A stretch of DNA of 28,635 nucleotides from Thermoleophilaceae bacterium (GTDB taxonomy: Bacteria; Actinomycetota; Thermoleophilia; Solirubrobacterales; JACPNS01): NCBI GenBank assembly GCA_016463365.1, contig JAEMRJ010000013.1, positions 1 through 28,635 on the forward strand, written 5' to 3'. Below are positions 14,734 through 24,900 of the stretch, in pieces. The notes beneath the pieces were generated by a model. The model was not told the DNA's origin and ran no database searches. It saw only the letters and a list, made by a program, of their open reading frames with translations. The position numbers and the translations under genes were made by a program. How positions within the stretch are numbered: position 1 is the stretch's first letter; every line of letters starts with the position of its first letter.

Positions 14734-15630
14734 CTACCAACCCCTGTTGGCGAGGAGCTGCGACTCGTCGAGCTTGCGGCTCTCGAGGCTGTCCATCGCT
14801 GCACCAAGGCCCTCTGAGGCCGCGAGCACGCGCTCGGAATCGGCGAAATGAGTGGTTGCCTCGACCACAGCCGCGGCACGCTTCTCGGGGTCGGAAGACT
14901 TGAAGATGCCCGAGCCCACGAACACGCCTTCGGCCCCGAGCTGCATCATCAGCGCGGCGTCCGCGGGAGTGGCAATGCCACCGGCGACAAACAGCACGAC
15001 CGGCAGCGATCCGGTCAGCGCGACCTGACGCACGATCTCGAGCGGAGCGCCGTGCGCTTTTGCGGCGGCGGCGAGTTCGCTCTCGTCGAGCGAAGAAAGC
15101 TTCTTGATGTCTCCGCGGATCTGGCGGATGTGGCGGACGGCTTCGACGACGTCACCCGTGCCGGCTTCGCCTTTGGAGCGGATCATCGCGGCACCTTCGC
15201 CGATACGGCGGAGCGCCTCCCCGATGTCGGTGGCGCCGCAGACGAAGGGAACTTTGAAGCCCCACTTGTCGATGTGGTTGACCTCGTCGGCCGGGGTCAG
15301 GACCTCGGATTCGTCGATGTAATCGACTTCGAGAGCCTCCAGGACCTGTGCCTCGACGAAGTGGCCGATGCGGGCCTTGGCCATCACAGGAATGGTCACG
15401 GCGTCCTGGATCCCGCGGATCATCTCTGGCGCGCTCATGCGCGCGACACCGCCGTCGCGGCGAATGTCGCTGGGGACGCGTTCGAGCGCCATAACGGCGC
15501 AGGCCCCGGCCGCCTCGGCGATGCGCGCCTGCTCGGCGTCGACCACGTCCATGATCACGCCGCCGCGCAGCATCTCGGCCATTCCGGACTTCACTGCAAA
15601 AGTTGCTTCTCGAGTCATTTCGTCAGTCAT
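14734..15630 (-). CDS. pdxS: Pyridoxal 5'-phosphate synthase lyase subunit PdxS
   Basis: PdxS condenses ribose 5-phosphate, glyceraldehyde 3-phosphate and ammonia into PLP, as a dodecamer decorated with PdxT. The 298-residue protein shows [11 protein letters not shown] (20-30), [19 protein letters not shown], the Schiff-base lysine in [11 protein letters not shown] (Lys85), [48 protein letters not shown] and [15 protein letters not shown], among the most conserved motifs of the family. The frame is open upstream to 15900, but the family N-terminus supports the ATG at 15630. TAAGAT lies seven bases before that ATG and there is no Shine-Dalgarno, so a leaderless pdxST mRNA is predicted. Confidence 0.98.
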   Translation of the reverse strand: MTDEMTREATFAVKSGMAEMLRGGVIMDVVDAEQARIAEAAGACAVMALERVPSDIRRDGGVARMSAPEMIRGIQDAVTIPVMAKARIGHFVEAQVLEALEVDYIDESEVLTPADEVNHIDKWGFKVPFVCGATDIGEALRRIGEGAAMIRSKGEAGTGDVVEAVRHIRQIRGDIKKLSSLDESELAAAAKAHGAPLEIVRQVALTGSLPVVLFVAGGIATPADAALMMQLGAEGVFVGSGIFKSSDPEKRAAAVVEATTHFADSERVLAASEGLGAAMDSLESRKLDESQLLANRGW

Positions 15631-15637
15631 GTGACAG

Positions 15638-15643
15638 ATCTTA
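15638..15643 (-). promoter_or_regulatory. Predicted -10 element for pdxST-aminopeptidase operon
   Basis: On the minus strand TAAGAT is followed by 7 bases and the pdxS ATG, indicating a leaderless start. Only 46 bases separate the pdxS start codon from the divergent ureohydrolase start codon. Confidence 0.5.
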
Positions 15644-15664
15644 GATGGGGACCGTCTTCGGCCG

Positions 15665-15670
15665 TATGAT
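15665..15670 (+). promoter_or_regulatory. Predicted -10 element for the ureohydrolase gene
   Basis: TATGAT, a near-consensus hexamer, is followed by 6 bases and the ATG at 15677, predicting a leaderless mRNA. No strong -35 is visible in the short divergent spacer. Confidence 0.55.
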
Positions 15671-15676
15671 TCGAAA

Positions 15677-16645
15677 ATGATCGATCCACTTGAACGCTGG
15701 CACGAATACGGCGAGAAGCCGGACTTCGCTGGCCTGCTCACGTACGGAGGACTCCCGTACACACAGGATCCCGCCGAACTCGCCGGCTTTGACGTAGCGA
15801 TCGTCGGCGCACCGACCGACGACCTCGTGAGCGACCGCCCCGGCACGCGCTTTGCACCGCGGGCGATCCGCGCTGCGAGCTGCCCACCCGGGCCGCACAT
15901 GGAGGCGCGGGTGGACGCGTTTGACGCCCTGAAGGTCGTCGACTACGGCGACGCTGCGGTGCTGCCGGCCGACTGGGAGCGCACCCACCGGGCAATCGAG
16001 AAGACGGTCGGCGAAGTTCTCGCCGCCGGCGCCGTGCCGATCGTCCTCGGCGGCGACCACTCGATCGCCGAACCGGACATCCGTAGTTGCGCCGCAGAGC
16101 ACGGTCCTGTCGGTCTGATCCATTTCGACACGCACACCGACACTGGCAAAGAAGTCTTCGGAGTGAAGGTCAGTCACGGGACCCCGATGTACCGCCTGGT
16201 CGAAGAGGGCGCGATCGATCCGGCGCGCTATGTGCAGCTCGGCCTGCGCGGCTACTGGCCCGGCGACGAAGAGTTCGGCTGGCAGGCCGACAAGGGGATC
16301 ACAGCGATTCCGATGCACGAGGTCCACGCCGACGGGATCGACGCGGCCGTAGCCCGGGCACTGGAGGTCGCAGGCAGCGGACCGGTCTTCATCAGCGTCG
16401 ACATCGACGTTCTCGATCCGGCATATGCGCCGGGCACCGGAACGCCCGAGCCCGGAGGCATGACCAGCAACGACCTTTTGAACGCCTGCCGCAAACTCGC
16501 GTCCGGCGTTGATCTGGTCGGAGCGGATCTGGTCGAGATAATCCCGACGGGAGTTGGCTCAGCGGACATCACCGCGCTCGTCGGCGACCGCATCGTCCGC
16601 GAACTACTGACCGGTGTGGCTATTCACCGCTCAGCCGCTGCTTGA
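15677..16645 (+). CDS. Agmatinase/arginase-family ureohydrolase
   Basis: The family hydrolyses guanidino compounds (agmatine, arginine, guanidinobutyrate or related) to urea and an amine with a di-manganese centre. All metal ligands are present in the 322-residue protein: GGDHS (His128), DTHTD (Asp151, His153, Asp155) and [22 protein letters not shown] (Asp242, Asp244). The [12 protein letters not shown] motif of the agmatinase branch is at 54-65. Agmatinase is the default reading, but the substrate cannot be assigned from these motifs, and Thr152 in DTHTD replaces the more common Ala. The gene stands alone on the plus strand; its 3' end overlaps the convergent glycosidase gene by 26 bases. 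TATGAT six bases before the ATG suggests a leaderless transcript. Confidence 0.92.
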   Translation: MIDPLERWHEYGEKPDFAGLLTYGGLPYTQDPAELAGFDVAIVGAPTDDLVSDRPGTRFAPRAIRAASCPPGPHMEARVDAFDALKVVDYGDAAVLPADWERTHRAIEKTVGEVLAAGAVPIVLGGDHSIAEPDIRSCAAEHGPVGLIHFDTHTDTGKEVFGVKVSHGTPMYRLVEEGAIDPARYVQLGLRGYWPGDEEFGWQADKGITAIPMHEVHADGIDAAVARALEVAGSGPVFISVDIDVLDPAYAPGTGTPEPGGMTSNDLLNACRKLASGVDLVGADLVEIIPTGVGSADITALVGDRIVRELLTGVAIHRSAAA

Positions 16646-17723
16646 GCTCAATAACTCGCTCGGTTCCCGGCTCCAGCTGAGCACGGGTGACGCGACCGGC
16701 CCTGACGTCCTTGATCAACCTGCTGCGCGCGGTCATCGCCCGGCTCCAGGCCTGGCCCCACAGCAACACGTCCACACCGGCGCGCAAGGCAGATCGCGCC
16801 GTGTTGGAACCCGGCCCGAACTGCGGCGTCTCAAGCGCGTCGGTGATCGTCAGCCCCTTGAAGCCGGTCTCCGCAAGCATCTCGTAGGCGCCCTTCTCCA
16901 ATGATGCCGGCCGGTCGAAGCCGAGTTTCGAGTAGCGCGAGCTGGACATCATCACGAAGGTCGGCGTGTCCGGGCACTGGCGGTAGGGCTTGTTGTCGGC
17001 GTCGATCAGACTGCGCGGCGCAGCGATGTCGATGTCGTTGAAATCGGTGTCAGCTCCGGCCCTGCCGAGTCCCGGGAAATGTTTGAACGTTGCCGCCACC
17101 CCACCCTTCTCATTGCCGCCGGCGAAAGCGCACGTGGCGTCGGCGGTGATCTGGGCGCTGCTGGAGTAGGCGCGGTTTCCGAGGAACGAATTCTTGACCT
17201 TGGGCACGTCGACCACCGGTGCGAGGTTCACGTTGAAGCCGTACTTCTTCAGGGCGCGGCCGGTCGCCAACCCCTGGCTCGCGCCGGTGCGTGCCGGATC
17301 GGATAAGCGGCCCATCGAGGCTGGAGTGCGCGTCGGAGGCAACGTCGGGAGTCGCTGGACGATCCCGCCCTCCTGGTCGATCATCACGAAGAGCGGCGGC
17401 ATCCCGCCCGCTTTCGCCCAGGCCTGCAGTCGGTTGATCGCGCGGCGCGCGACTGCGGGCGTGGGCATGTTGTTGGTGAAGAGGATCACGCCGCCGATGC
17501 GCCCCGCCCGAGCGGCACGCAGCACCGACAGCGGCGGGGTCGTTCCGACATACCCGGTGGTGATCCGCTGCCCGACCAGTTGCGCGGTCGAAAGCTTCGC
17601 CGTCGCGGAATCCGCAACGGTGACCGGGGTCTTGTCTTCACTGCCTCCGCCGGCAAGCGCCACGGCCGCTGCAAGCGCGCCGGTGATCGCGAGCGCAACT
17701 GCAGTCACGCCAAAGCGGGTCAT
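16620..17723 (-). CDS. GH3 family NagZ-like beta-glycosidase, exported
   Basis: The 367-residue protein has an N-terminal signal or anchor segment (VTAVALAITGALAAAVALAG, about 6-25) and then a GH3 domain with IGGVILFTNN (76-85), DQEGG (116-120), NLAPVVDV (166-173), KHFPGLG (214-220) and GLTITDALE (290-298), where Asp295 matches the GH3 nucleophile. NagZ enzymes remove N-acetylglucosamine from cell-wall fragments. The usual Asp-x-His general-acid loop after KHFPGxG is not present; the sequence there reads GADTDFNDIDI, so the acid/base is different or activity is altered. No lipobox cysteine is seen. It follows the SIS-domain regulator by 21 bases; TAGTTT six bases before its ATG suggests an additional promoter of its own. 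Confidence 0.88.
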   Translation of the reverse strand: MTRFGVTAVALAITGALAAAVALAGGGSEDKTPVTVADSATAKLSTAQLVGQRITTGYVGTTPPLSVLRAARAGRIGGVILFTNNMPTPAVARRAINRLQAWAKAGGMPPLFVMIDQEGGIVQRLPTLPPTRTPASMGRLSDPARTGASQGLATGRALKKYGFNVNLAPVVDVPKVKNSFLGNRAYSSSAQITADATCAFAGGNEKGGVAATFKHFPGLGRAGADTDFNDIDIAAPRSLIDADNKPYRQCPDTPTFVMMSSSRYSKLGFDRPASLEKGAYEMLAETGFKGLTITDALETPQFGPGSNTARSALRAGVDVLLWGQAWSRAMTARSRLIKDVRAGRVTRAQLEPGTERVIELKQRLSGE

Positions 17724-17729
17724 GCCCTG

Positions 17730-17735
17730 AAACTA
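17730..17735 (-). promoter_or_regulatory. Predicted -10 element for the NagZ-like gene
   Basis: On the minus strand TAGTTT is followed by 6 bases and the ATG at 17723. It lies within the 21-base gap after the regulator gene and would allow separate, leaderless expression of the glycosidase. Confidence 0.4.
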
Positions 17736-17744
17736 CAGGAGTGC

Positions 17745-18698
17745 TTACTTGCCGCGGTACGCACGGATGCGACCGCCGTAGACATCGCTGTTGCTCGCGT
17801 AGAGCTCATTCACGAGTCCCTGCACCACTGAAAGCAGACCGGTGTGCGAGCGCGCGAACGACGGACTGGTCGACGAGTAGTAAATGTGGTGAGTTGAGAG
17901 TTTGGCGATCTCGCTCATCGATGCGTCGGTGATGCTGATCGAACGCGCTCCGCGCGTGTTGGCCAGGCGCATTGCACGGGTGACGATCGTGTGCGGGCGT
18001 CCGGCGCAGAATGCGATGACGAGCGTGTCCTCGTCGATCCGCGCAACGCGATTGATCGAATCCTGCGACGGACTCGCGATCAGCTCGCAGCGGTGCTCGA
18101 GCAGCATCAACATGTGGCGCATGTAGGAGGCGAAGAAGGCCATCTGGTCAGTGCCGACCACAAGAATGTTGCGCGAGCTGGTGATCGCCTCGACGGCGGC
18201 GTCGAAGGTGGCCCGATCCATGCGGCGGGCGGTCTCCTCGATGTTGATCTGGTCTGCCGCGACAACGGACTCGGCCGGCGTCGGGTTCAGACCGAAGAGT
18301 GATCCGTTTGATCCGGTCTCCTGCTCACGGCGCGTTGCGCGGTACTCCTCGCGGGCTGCGGTCTGCAGCTCGGGGAAGCCCTCGAAGCCGAGCGCCTGGC
18401 TGAAGCGAACAACCGTTGAAGAAGAAGTCTGGACCTGCGCCGCGAGCTGCTCGGCCGTCTGGAAGGCCGACTCCTCGAGATGGTCGATGATGTAGAGCGC
18501 GACGTCGCGCTGGGCGCGCGAGCAGCCGTCGAGCTTTCCGCGGATCAGCGCACTCAGCGTCAGTGGCTCGGCCTCGGCGGTCGGCTTGGGCGTCGCTTTC
18601 GAAGTCTTGCTGGCCTTGATCGGCGAGTCTGCCTTGGCGGCAGTTGTGTTGACGACTGTGTTGGTGGCCGGCTTTTCGGCGAGGGCGGCTTTGCTCAT
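17745..18698 (-). CDS. MurR/RpiR-family regulator with SIS domain
   Basis: The family pairs an N-terminal RpiR helix-turn-helix with a C-terminal sugar-isomerase (SIS) fold that binds phosphosugars. From the ATG at 18698 the protein has 317 residues. It starts with about 45 Ala/Thr/Lys-rich, probably disordered residues; the HTH follows (LDGCSRAQRDVALYIIDHLE, then AEQLAAQVQTSSSTVVRFSQ and LGFEGFPELQ), and the SIS domain lies around 150-300 (NILVVGTDQMAFFASYMRHM, TLVIAFCAGRP, RGARSISITDAS). An in-frame TTG at 18737 would add 13 residues. It immediately precedes the NagZ-like glycosidase, so control of cell-wall amino-sugar recycling, perhaps by N-acetylmuramate 6-phosphate, is the likely role; this is inference from context. 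Confidence 0.9.
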   Translation of the reverse strand: MSKAALAEKPATNTVVNTTAAKADSPIKASKTSKATPKPTAEAEPLTLSALIRGKLDGCSRAQRDVALYIIDHLEESAFQTAEQLAAQVQTSSSTVVRFSQALGFEGFPELQTAAREEYRATRREQETGSNGSLFGLNPTPAESVVAADQINIEETARRMDRATFDAAVEAITSSRNILVVGTDQMAFFASYMRHMLMLLEHRCELIASPSQDSINRVARIDEDTLVIAFCAGRPHTIVTRAMRLANTRGARSISITDASMSEIAKLSTHHIYYSSTSPSFARSHTGLLSVVQGLVNELYASNSDVYGGRIRAYRGK

Positions 18699-18937
18699 GG
18701 GGCGGTTTTTCGCTCTTGTGCAGGTATTCCCTTCCAAATCGCGCGCAACTTTGACGCATCGAACATCCGTCCGTGCGTCGCCGGCCAGTAACAGCGTTGA
18801 TCCGCGAAATCGGCGGAACGGATACCGACAACTGACAATTCGATGGAAATCATCCGTTGACTGCGGACGGGAATTGTTGACCTTTGGTCGCGCGGTACCG
18901 ATGGATCTCCTATAACCGAGAAGGACCTGAACCCCGC
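18699..18937. promoter_or_regulatory. Divergent intergenic region between the SIS regulator and the first giant gene
   Basis: This 239-base gap must hold the promoters of both flanking genes. On the plus strand TATAAC at 18911-18916 is the best -10 candidate for the giant gene; GAAGGA follows, 12 bases before the ATG, a rather long spacing. No -35 at the right distance is clear, although TTGACC (18877-18882) lies further upstream. A 7-base inverted repeat, ACAATTC (18835-18841) and GAATTGT (18871-18877), could be an operator. I see no small gene or RNA here. Confidence 0.4.
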
Positions 18938-21900
18938 ATGATCGCCCATGTGTCGACCAAGAAAACGAGCAGACGCACGCCTGCGCGTTTCCTCGCGCTC
19001 GCAGGTGCGATTCTCACGCTCGGCTCAGTGCTGACCGGTTCTGCCTCCGCCGAGCTCGACAACTTCACCACCGGCGACGGTCACGAGGGTGCCGTCACAG
19101 TGACGAGCAACTCGGTGCTCAACTACTCGGCGCCGCTCAGCTCCGCAGCAGCTGCCGGTGCGACGAGCGTGACGACCGGCGTCGGGCAGACCGGAGCGAT
19201 CGGTGGCGCCAGCACAACAGGATCGCCGGCGCAGACGCAGTTCGAGGCCAACCGCCTTGCGCTCGTCATCCAGACTTCAAACTTCATCGGGGCCGGGGCC
19301 GCGAGCGGCTCGCAGGCGGACATCAACCTCTCCAGCAGCTCGACCGGCCAGTGGGAGCTGGCGCGGATCAGTTCCGTGACCGGCTCGATCGCCGCCGGCA
19401 TGACGGTGAACTTCGCCAGCCCGCTGATCAACTCATACGCCGCCAGCGGCGCTCAGATCGTCGCCGTGCCGGAGTTCACAAACGTCCAGATCAACAACAC
19501 GCGCAGCTGGAGCGCCAATTCGTGGAACGGGACCAACGGCGGCATAACCGCGTTCCTGGCCACCGGCACAGTGAATCTTAAGAACGGCAGCAGTTCGATC
19601 AATGCCAACGGCGACGGTTTTCGCGGCGGTCTGACCTACAACGGAACTGCGTCTGGCTGCACGCAGCTCGACGGACCTGTCGGCGGCGGCAAGGGTGAGG
19701 GCATCGTCGCCGGCGTCTACCCCGGCAACGCCACGAGCTACGCCTCGCGAGGGAACATCGCCAACGGTGGTGGTGGTGGCGTCTGCCAGAACTCCGGTGG
19801 CGGCGGTGGCGGTAACGGCGGGCAGGGCGGTATCGGCGGGTTCTCTTTCGACGGCAGCCGTAATGTCGGCGGGCTCGGCGGCACGAAGCTGATCTACTCG
19901 GCTATCGACCATGCGATCTTCGGCGGCGGCGGCGGCGCTGGCGATGAGAACAACGATTCCGCAGGCAACGGCGGCAACGGCGGAGGTTTCGTGTTTGTCC
20001 GAGCCAACGCGCTGGTCGGATCGGGGTCGATCGCCGCGACCGGCAACCCCGGTGGCGACTCTGCAAACGTCGGAGCAAGTGACGCCGGCGGCGGCGGCGG
20101 AGCAGGCGGAGTTGTCTACGCCAGGTTCAACACTACGGCGTCCTGCGCAAGCGTGAGCGTGCGGGGCGGCGACGGGGGCGACGAGCTCTCGACCGGGGGC
20201 GTCCACGGACCTGGCGGCGGCGGCGCAGGCGGTCGACTTCTGCTCCAGAGCTCCGGTGGCAACTGTCAGGCGACAGTCGGCAGCGGCGTCGCGGGCACGG
20301 TGACTTCGGGCGGCGGCACCCGCGGTGCCAGCCCCTCAAGCAGCAACGACGCTGTCTCGTCGGGCGCGGCCGAATCAGTCCCCGGCGGCGGTGGCCTCTT
20401 GACGCCGACGGCCGGACTGAGCAGTCCTGCCGACAACGCCTACACCAACGACGCGACACCGACGATCACAGGGACGTCGAGCATGAACGGTGGAACGATT
20501 CGCGTCTCGATCGACGGCGTCCACGCCGGATCCACCAGCACGGGCGCCGACGGCAGTTGGAGCTTCACGCCCGACACGCCACTCACCGCCGGCTCGCACA
20601 CGTACGCCGCGAGACCAGTGTTCTACGGACTGGCCGGCAGGTCGACCGCCGTGCGATCGCTGAACATCGACCTCACCGCGCCGGACGCACCGTACGTCAG
20701 CTCGAGTCGGAGCGGCAGCGTGAGTGCGACGACGGCGACGATCACCTACTCGCCCGCAGAGCCCGGCGGCGCCCTGCAGTGCTCGGTCGACGGCGGTGTG
20801 TTCGAGACGTGCGCCGCGAGCCCGGTGAACCTCAGCTCTCTGGCCGACGGCAACCACAGCTACGCGGTGCTCCAGGTTGACGCGGCCGGCAACGTCGGAT
20901 CGATCTCGAGCGTTGCGTGGGTTGTGGACACCGTCGCCCCGCCAGCACCGTCGGTGAGCGCTGATCGCTCTGGCACCACCAGCGAGACCAACGCCGAGGT
21001 TGGCTTCAGCGCGGGCGAGCCCGGCGGAACGCTCGAGTGTTCGCTGGACGGCGCCGCCTTCACATCCTGCCCCGGCAGCCCCGTGAGCCTTTCGGGCCTG
21101 ACTGACGGACCGCACAGCTACTCGGTCCGCCAGCTCGACGACGGCGGCAATGTCGGCTCACCCACCGGGGTCAGCTGGGACGTCGACACAGTTGCACCTG
21201 AGACTCCGACCGTCAGCTCCAGTCGCAACGGAACTGTCAATGAGTCCACCGCGACGATCAGCTTCAGCGCGAGTGAATCCGGCGGAACACTCGAGTGTTC
21301 TCTGGACGGGGCGACCTTCGCGGCCTGCAGTCCGAGTCCGGTCGAGCTGAGCGGCCTGACCGACGGTCCGCACAGCTACTCCGTTCGCCAGCTCGATGTC
21401 GCCGGCAACACGGCGACTGCAGGCACCGTGGCATGGATCGTCGATCTGACCGCTCCGAGCCCGCCGATGATCACGACTCCGGCGACGACGCCGACGTACA
21501 GCGCACTTGCGCAGCCGGAGATCGCCGGTGTTGCAGAGCCCGGAGGCGCCGTCCGCATCCATGACGGAGCGGTACCGGTCGGCTTCGGAACGGTTGATGG
21601 CAACGGCCGGTGGACAATCGCCACCGACACCCTCAGCGACGGCGCGCACACAATCACGGCGACCGTAGGCGACTCGGCAGGAAACACCAGCGGCGTTTCC
21701 GAGCCGGTGACGCTCGTCGTGGACACGACCGCTCCCACGGTCGCGATCAGCGCGCCGGTTGACGGGGAGCCGGTCATCACGCCGGAGGTGGTCGTGAACT
21801 TCAGCGTGCTGGACGAAAACCCCGGCGCCGACTCGCTCTGCGGCGTCGACGGCGGCAGCCTCGTCAGCTGCACGAGCGGCTTCACCACATCGGTGTTGAC

Positions 21901-24900
21901 CGCCGGAGCGCACACGATCACCGTCCAGCACGTAGACCGCGCCGGCAACACCGGCAGCTCAAGTGCGAGCTTCACGCTGGCCAACTCGACTCCGCAGGTT
22001 TTCATCACGAGTCCGACCGACCTCGCACATGTCGCATCCGCGACGCCGTCTGTCGAGTTCAACATCGTCGACGACAACCCGAACGCCAGCTCGCTCTGCA
22101 GTCTCGACGACGGACCGGCCACTGCCTGCGTGAGCCCCTACCGGCCGAGCGCGCTCGGCGACGGTTCGCACACGGTGACGGTCAGTCATACGGACACCGG
22201 CGGCAAAATCGGCGACGCGGCAGTGACGTTCACCGTCGACACGACGGCTCCAGGAGCCGCCAACATCACGGACGCTCCGGGAACTCCGCTCGCCAGCGAC
22301 GAGGCGACCTTCGCGTTCAGCGGGGATGAAATCGACGGCTACTTCAGCTGCTCGCTCGACGGCGCTGCCGCCGCTCCCTGCCCCAGCCAGATCAACTACA
22401 CCGGACTCGCCGAAGGGCCCCACGATTTTGCGGTGCGCCAGGTTGACCGCGCCGGCAACACCGGCCCGTCCGACACGCACTCCTGGACCGTCGACACGAC
22501 CCCACCTGCCGCCCCGAGCGTCACCGGCCCCAACCCGTTGACCAACAACCGCGAATCGACCGTCAGCTTCAACGCCAGCGGCGACACGGTTTCGATGTTC
22601 TGCAGCCTCGACGGCGGCTCGTTCACCGCGTGCCTGACCTCGCCACTCAGCCTGGGCGATCTCCCTGACGGCAGTCACAGCTTCACGGTGCAGGCCCGGG
22701 ACTCAGCTGGCAATTCATCGTCGACCTCCGTCACCTGGGTGGTCGACACGGGTGCCCCGGGTGCCCCGACGATCACATCGGGACCGGTCGGCGCGACTCC
22801 CTCCAGAGCTGCATCGTTCGCTTTCACGGGTACTGAGAACGGCGGGCTCTACCGCTGCCAACTCGACTCGCAGCCCGCCGTCACGTGCAGCTCACCTTTC
22901 GAGTACGCCGGACTTGCCGACGAGACCTACACGTTCCGCGTTCGTCAGATCGACGCGGCCGGGAATGTCGGCCCCAGCACGAGCCGCACCTGGACCGTTG
23001 ACACGACCCCGCCGTCAGCACCGGTCGTCACCGGCCCGACCAGCCCGTCCGGTCTCACGTCGGCGCTGCTCGACATCCACGTCGCCCAGACCGGCCTGAC
23101 CTTCCAGTGCCGCCTCGACGGCGGCGCCTACGCGCCCTGCGCAAATCCCCTGCGCCTCGACGGCCTCGTCGACGGGTTGCACACGGTGAGTGTCCGTGCG
23201 TACGACGCTGCAGGCAACGGCAGCGCCGCAGGAAGCTACAGCTGGACTCTCGACCGGTCGCTCTTCACCGCGGACATCAGCGGCGCCCCGACCGGAGCCG
23301 TGAACGAAACCGCGGCCACGCTGACACTTTCATCCTCGCGACCGGGCAGCACGTTCGAGTGCTCGCTCGACGGCGCTGCGTTCGCCGCATGCACCACCGC
23401 GGTGACGCTGGTCGGTCTTGCCGAGGGTCCGCACAACTTCAGGACCCGCGCGACGAGTGGCGCTCAGGTCTCACCGCAGGTCACGCGCAGCTGGGCGGTC
23501 GATCTCACGAACCCGACTGTGTCGATCTCGGCACCGGCGTCTGCCAGCACCACCGGCCCGAAGACCAGCGTCATCTTCACTACCGGCGACATCAACGCTC
23601 CGATCACCACGACATGCCGACTGGACAACGCGGCCGCCGCCCCGTGCTCGAGCCCGAACGCCTATTCCGATCTGCCTGCGGGCAGGCACACAGTGCTCGT
23701 GGTTGCCGCCGATGCCGCCGGCAACTCAGCCAGTGCCGTAGTCACCTGGCAGGTCGACCGCACTGCGCCGTCCGCGCCGGTGATCAACCAACCGTCCGCC
23801 GACGGAGCGACAAGAGACGCAACACCGACGATCGGCGGCAGCGCTGAGGCCAACAGCACGGTCATCCTCTACGAAGGCGAAGTCGAGGTCGCAATGCTGA
23901 GCGCGGACATCAGCGGAAGCTGGAGCTGGACCCCGAACTCTGACTACGCGGACGGCCTATACGAGTTCTCGGCGAGATCAATCGACCAGTTCGACAACGA
24001 GAGCGTCAGCTCGGCCACTCGCAGGATTGCCATCGACAATGCGGCGCCGGCGGCGCCGAAGATCACCGCGCCGGTCGATGGACCGACAAACGACCCAACG
24101 CCCCTGGTCACGGGGACAGCAGAGCCGGGCAGTCAGGTCACGGTGTTCGTTGACGGCGGCCCCGTCCCGGGGAGCGCCACAGTCGACGGCTCAGGCAGCT
24201 GGGAGAAGCGCGTATCGCCGGCGCTCCTCGACGGAACGCACACGATCACCGCCGTTGCGATCGACGACGCAGCCAACGAGTCTCCCCTCAGCGTGGGCGT
24301 GGCAACAGCCGTCGACACCTCACCTCCGAGCGTTTCGATAATCAGTCCCACCTCCGCAAGCAGCCAGGGGATCGCCTTCACCGCAGAAACCGGCGCAGCC
24401 GCGCGCTGCCGGATCGACAGCGGCGCCTTCGTGGCCTGCACATCGCCGTACGCGACGAGCGGCCTGACGGACGGCTCTCACACGATCACCGTCGAGGTGA
24501 CCGACAGCGCCGGAAACGTGGCCACCGCAGCCGCCACATTCACCGTCGACCTGACCGGTCCGACCGCGCAACTGACCGGTGGCCCCGCCGATGGCGCCGA
24601 TTCGTCCGACCCGGAGCCGACATTCAGCTTCACGAGCGACGAGCCGGGAGACTTTGAGTGCTCGATCGACGGTGGTGCTTTCGCCGTCTGCACCTCACCG
24701 TTCACACTGCCCGCTCTCGGCGACGGCGCTCACACCTTCCGTGTGCGCGCCATCGACCAGGCAGGCAACGCATCCGCCGAGCTCAGTCGCAACTGGTCGG
24801 TCGACACGAAGGCTCCCGACGCGCCGGTGATCGACTCGCCGGTCGACAACTCCGATCTTCAGGACAACACGCCGACCGTGGGCGGGCACGCCGCAAGCGC

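Noticed and set aside
15631..15900. Upstream extension of the pdxS reading frame
   Set aside because: It is antisense to the ureohydrolase N-terminus, and PdxS family proteins begin where the ATG at 15630 places the start.
18876..18905. TTGACC as -35 of a standard promoter for the first giant gene
   Set aside because: At 17-base spacing the -10 position reads GATGGA, and the better TATAAC is 28 bases away, so the pair does not form a normal promoter.
19433..20206. Long minus-strand open frame (257 residues) opposite the first giant gene, with similar ones at 20375-21115, 21158-21931 and 21959-22678
   Set aside because: They mirror the codon bias of the GC-rich sense gene, have Arg/Val/Ala-rich content with no recognisable motif, and the sense strand has a full domain architecture.
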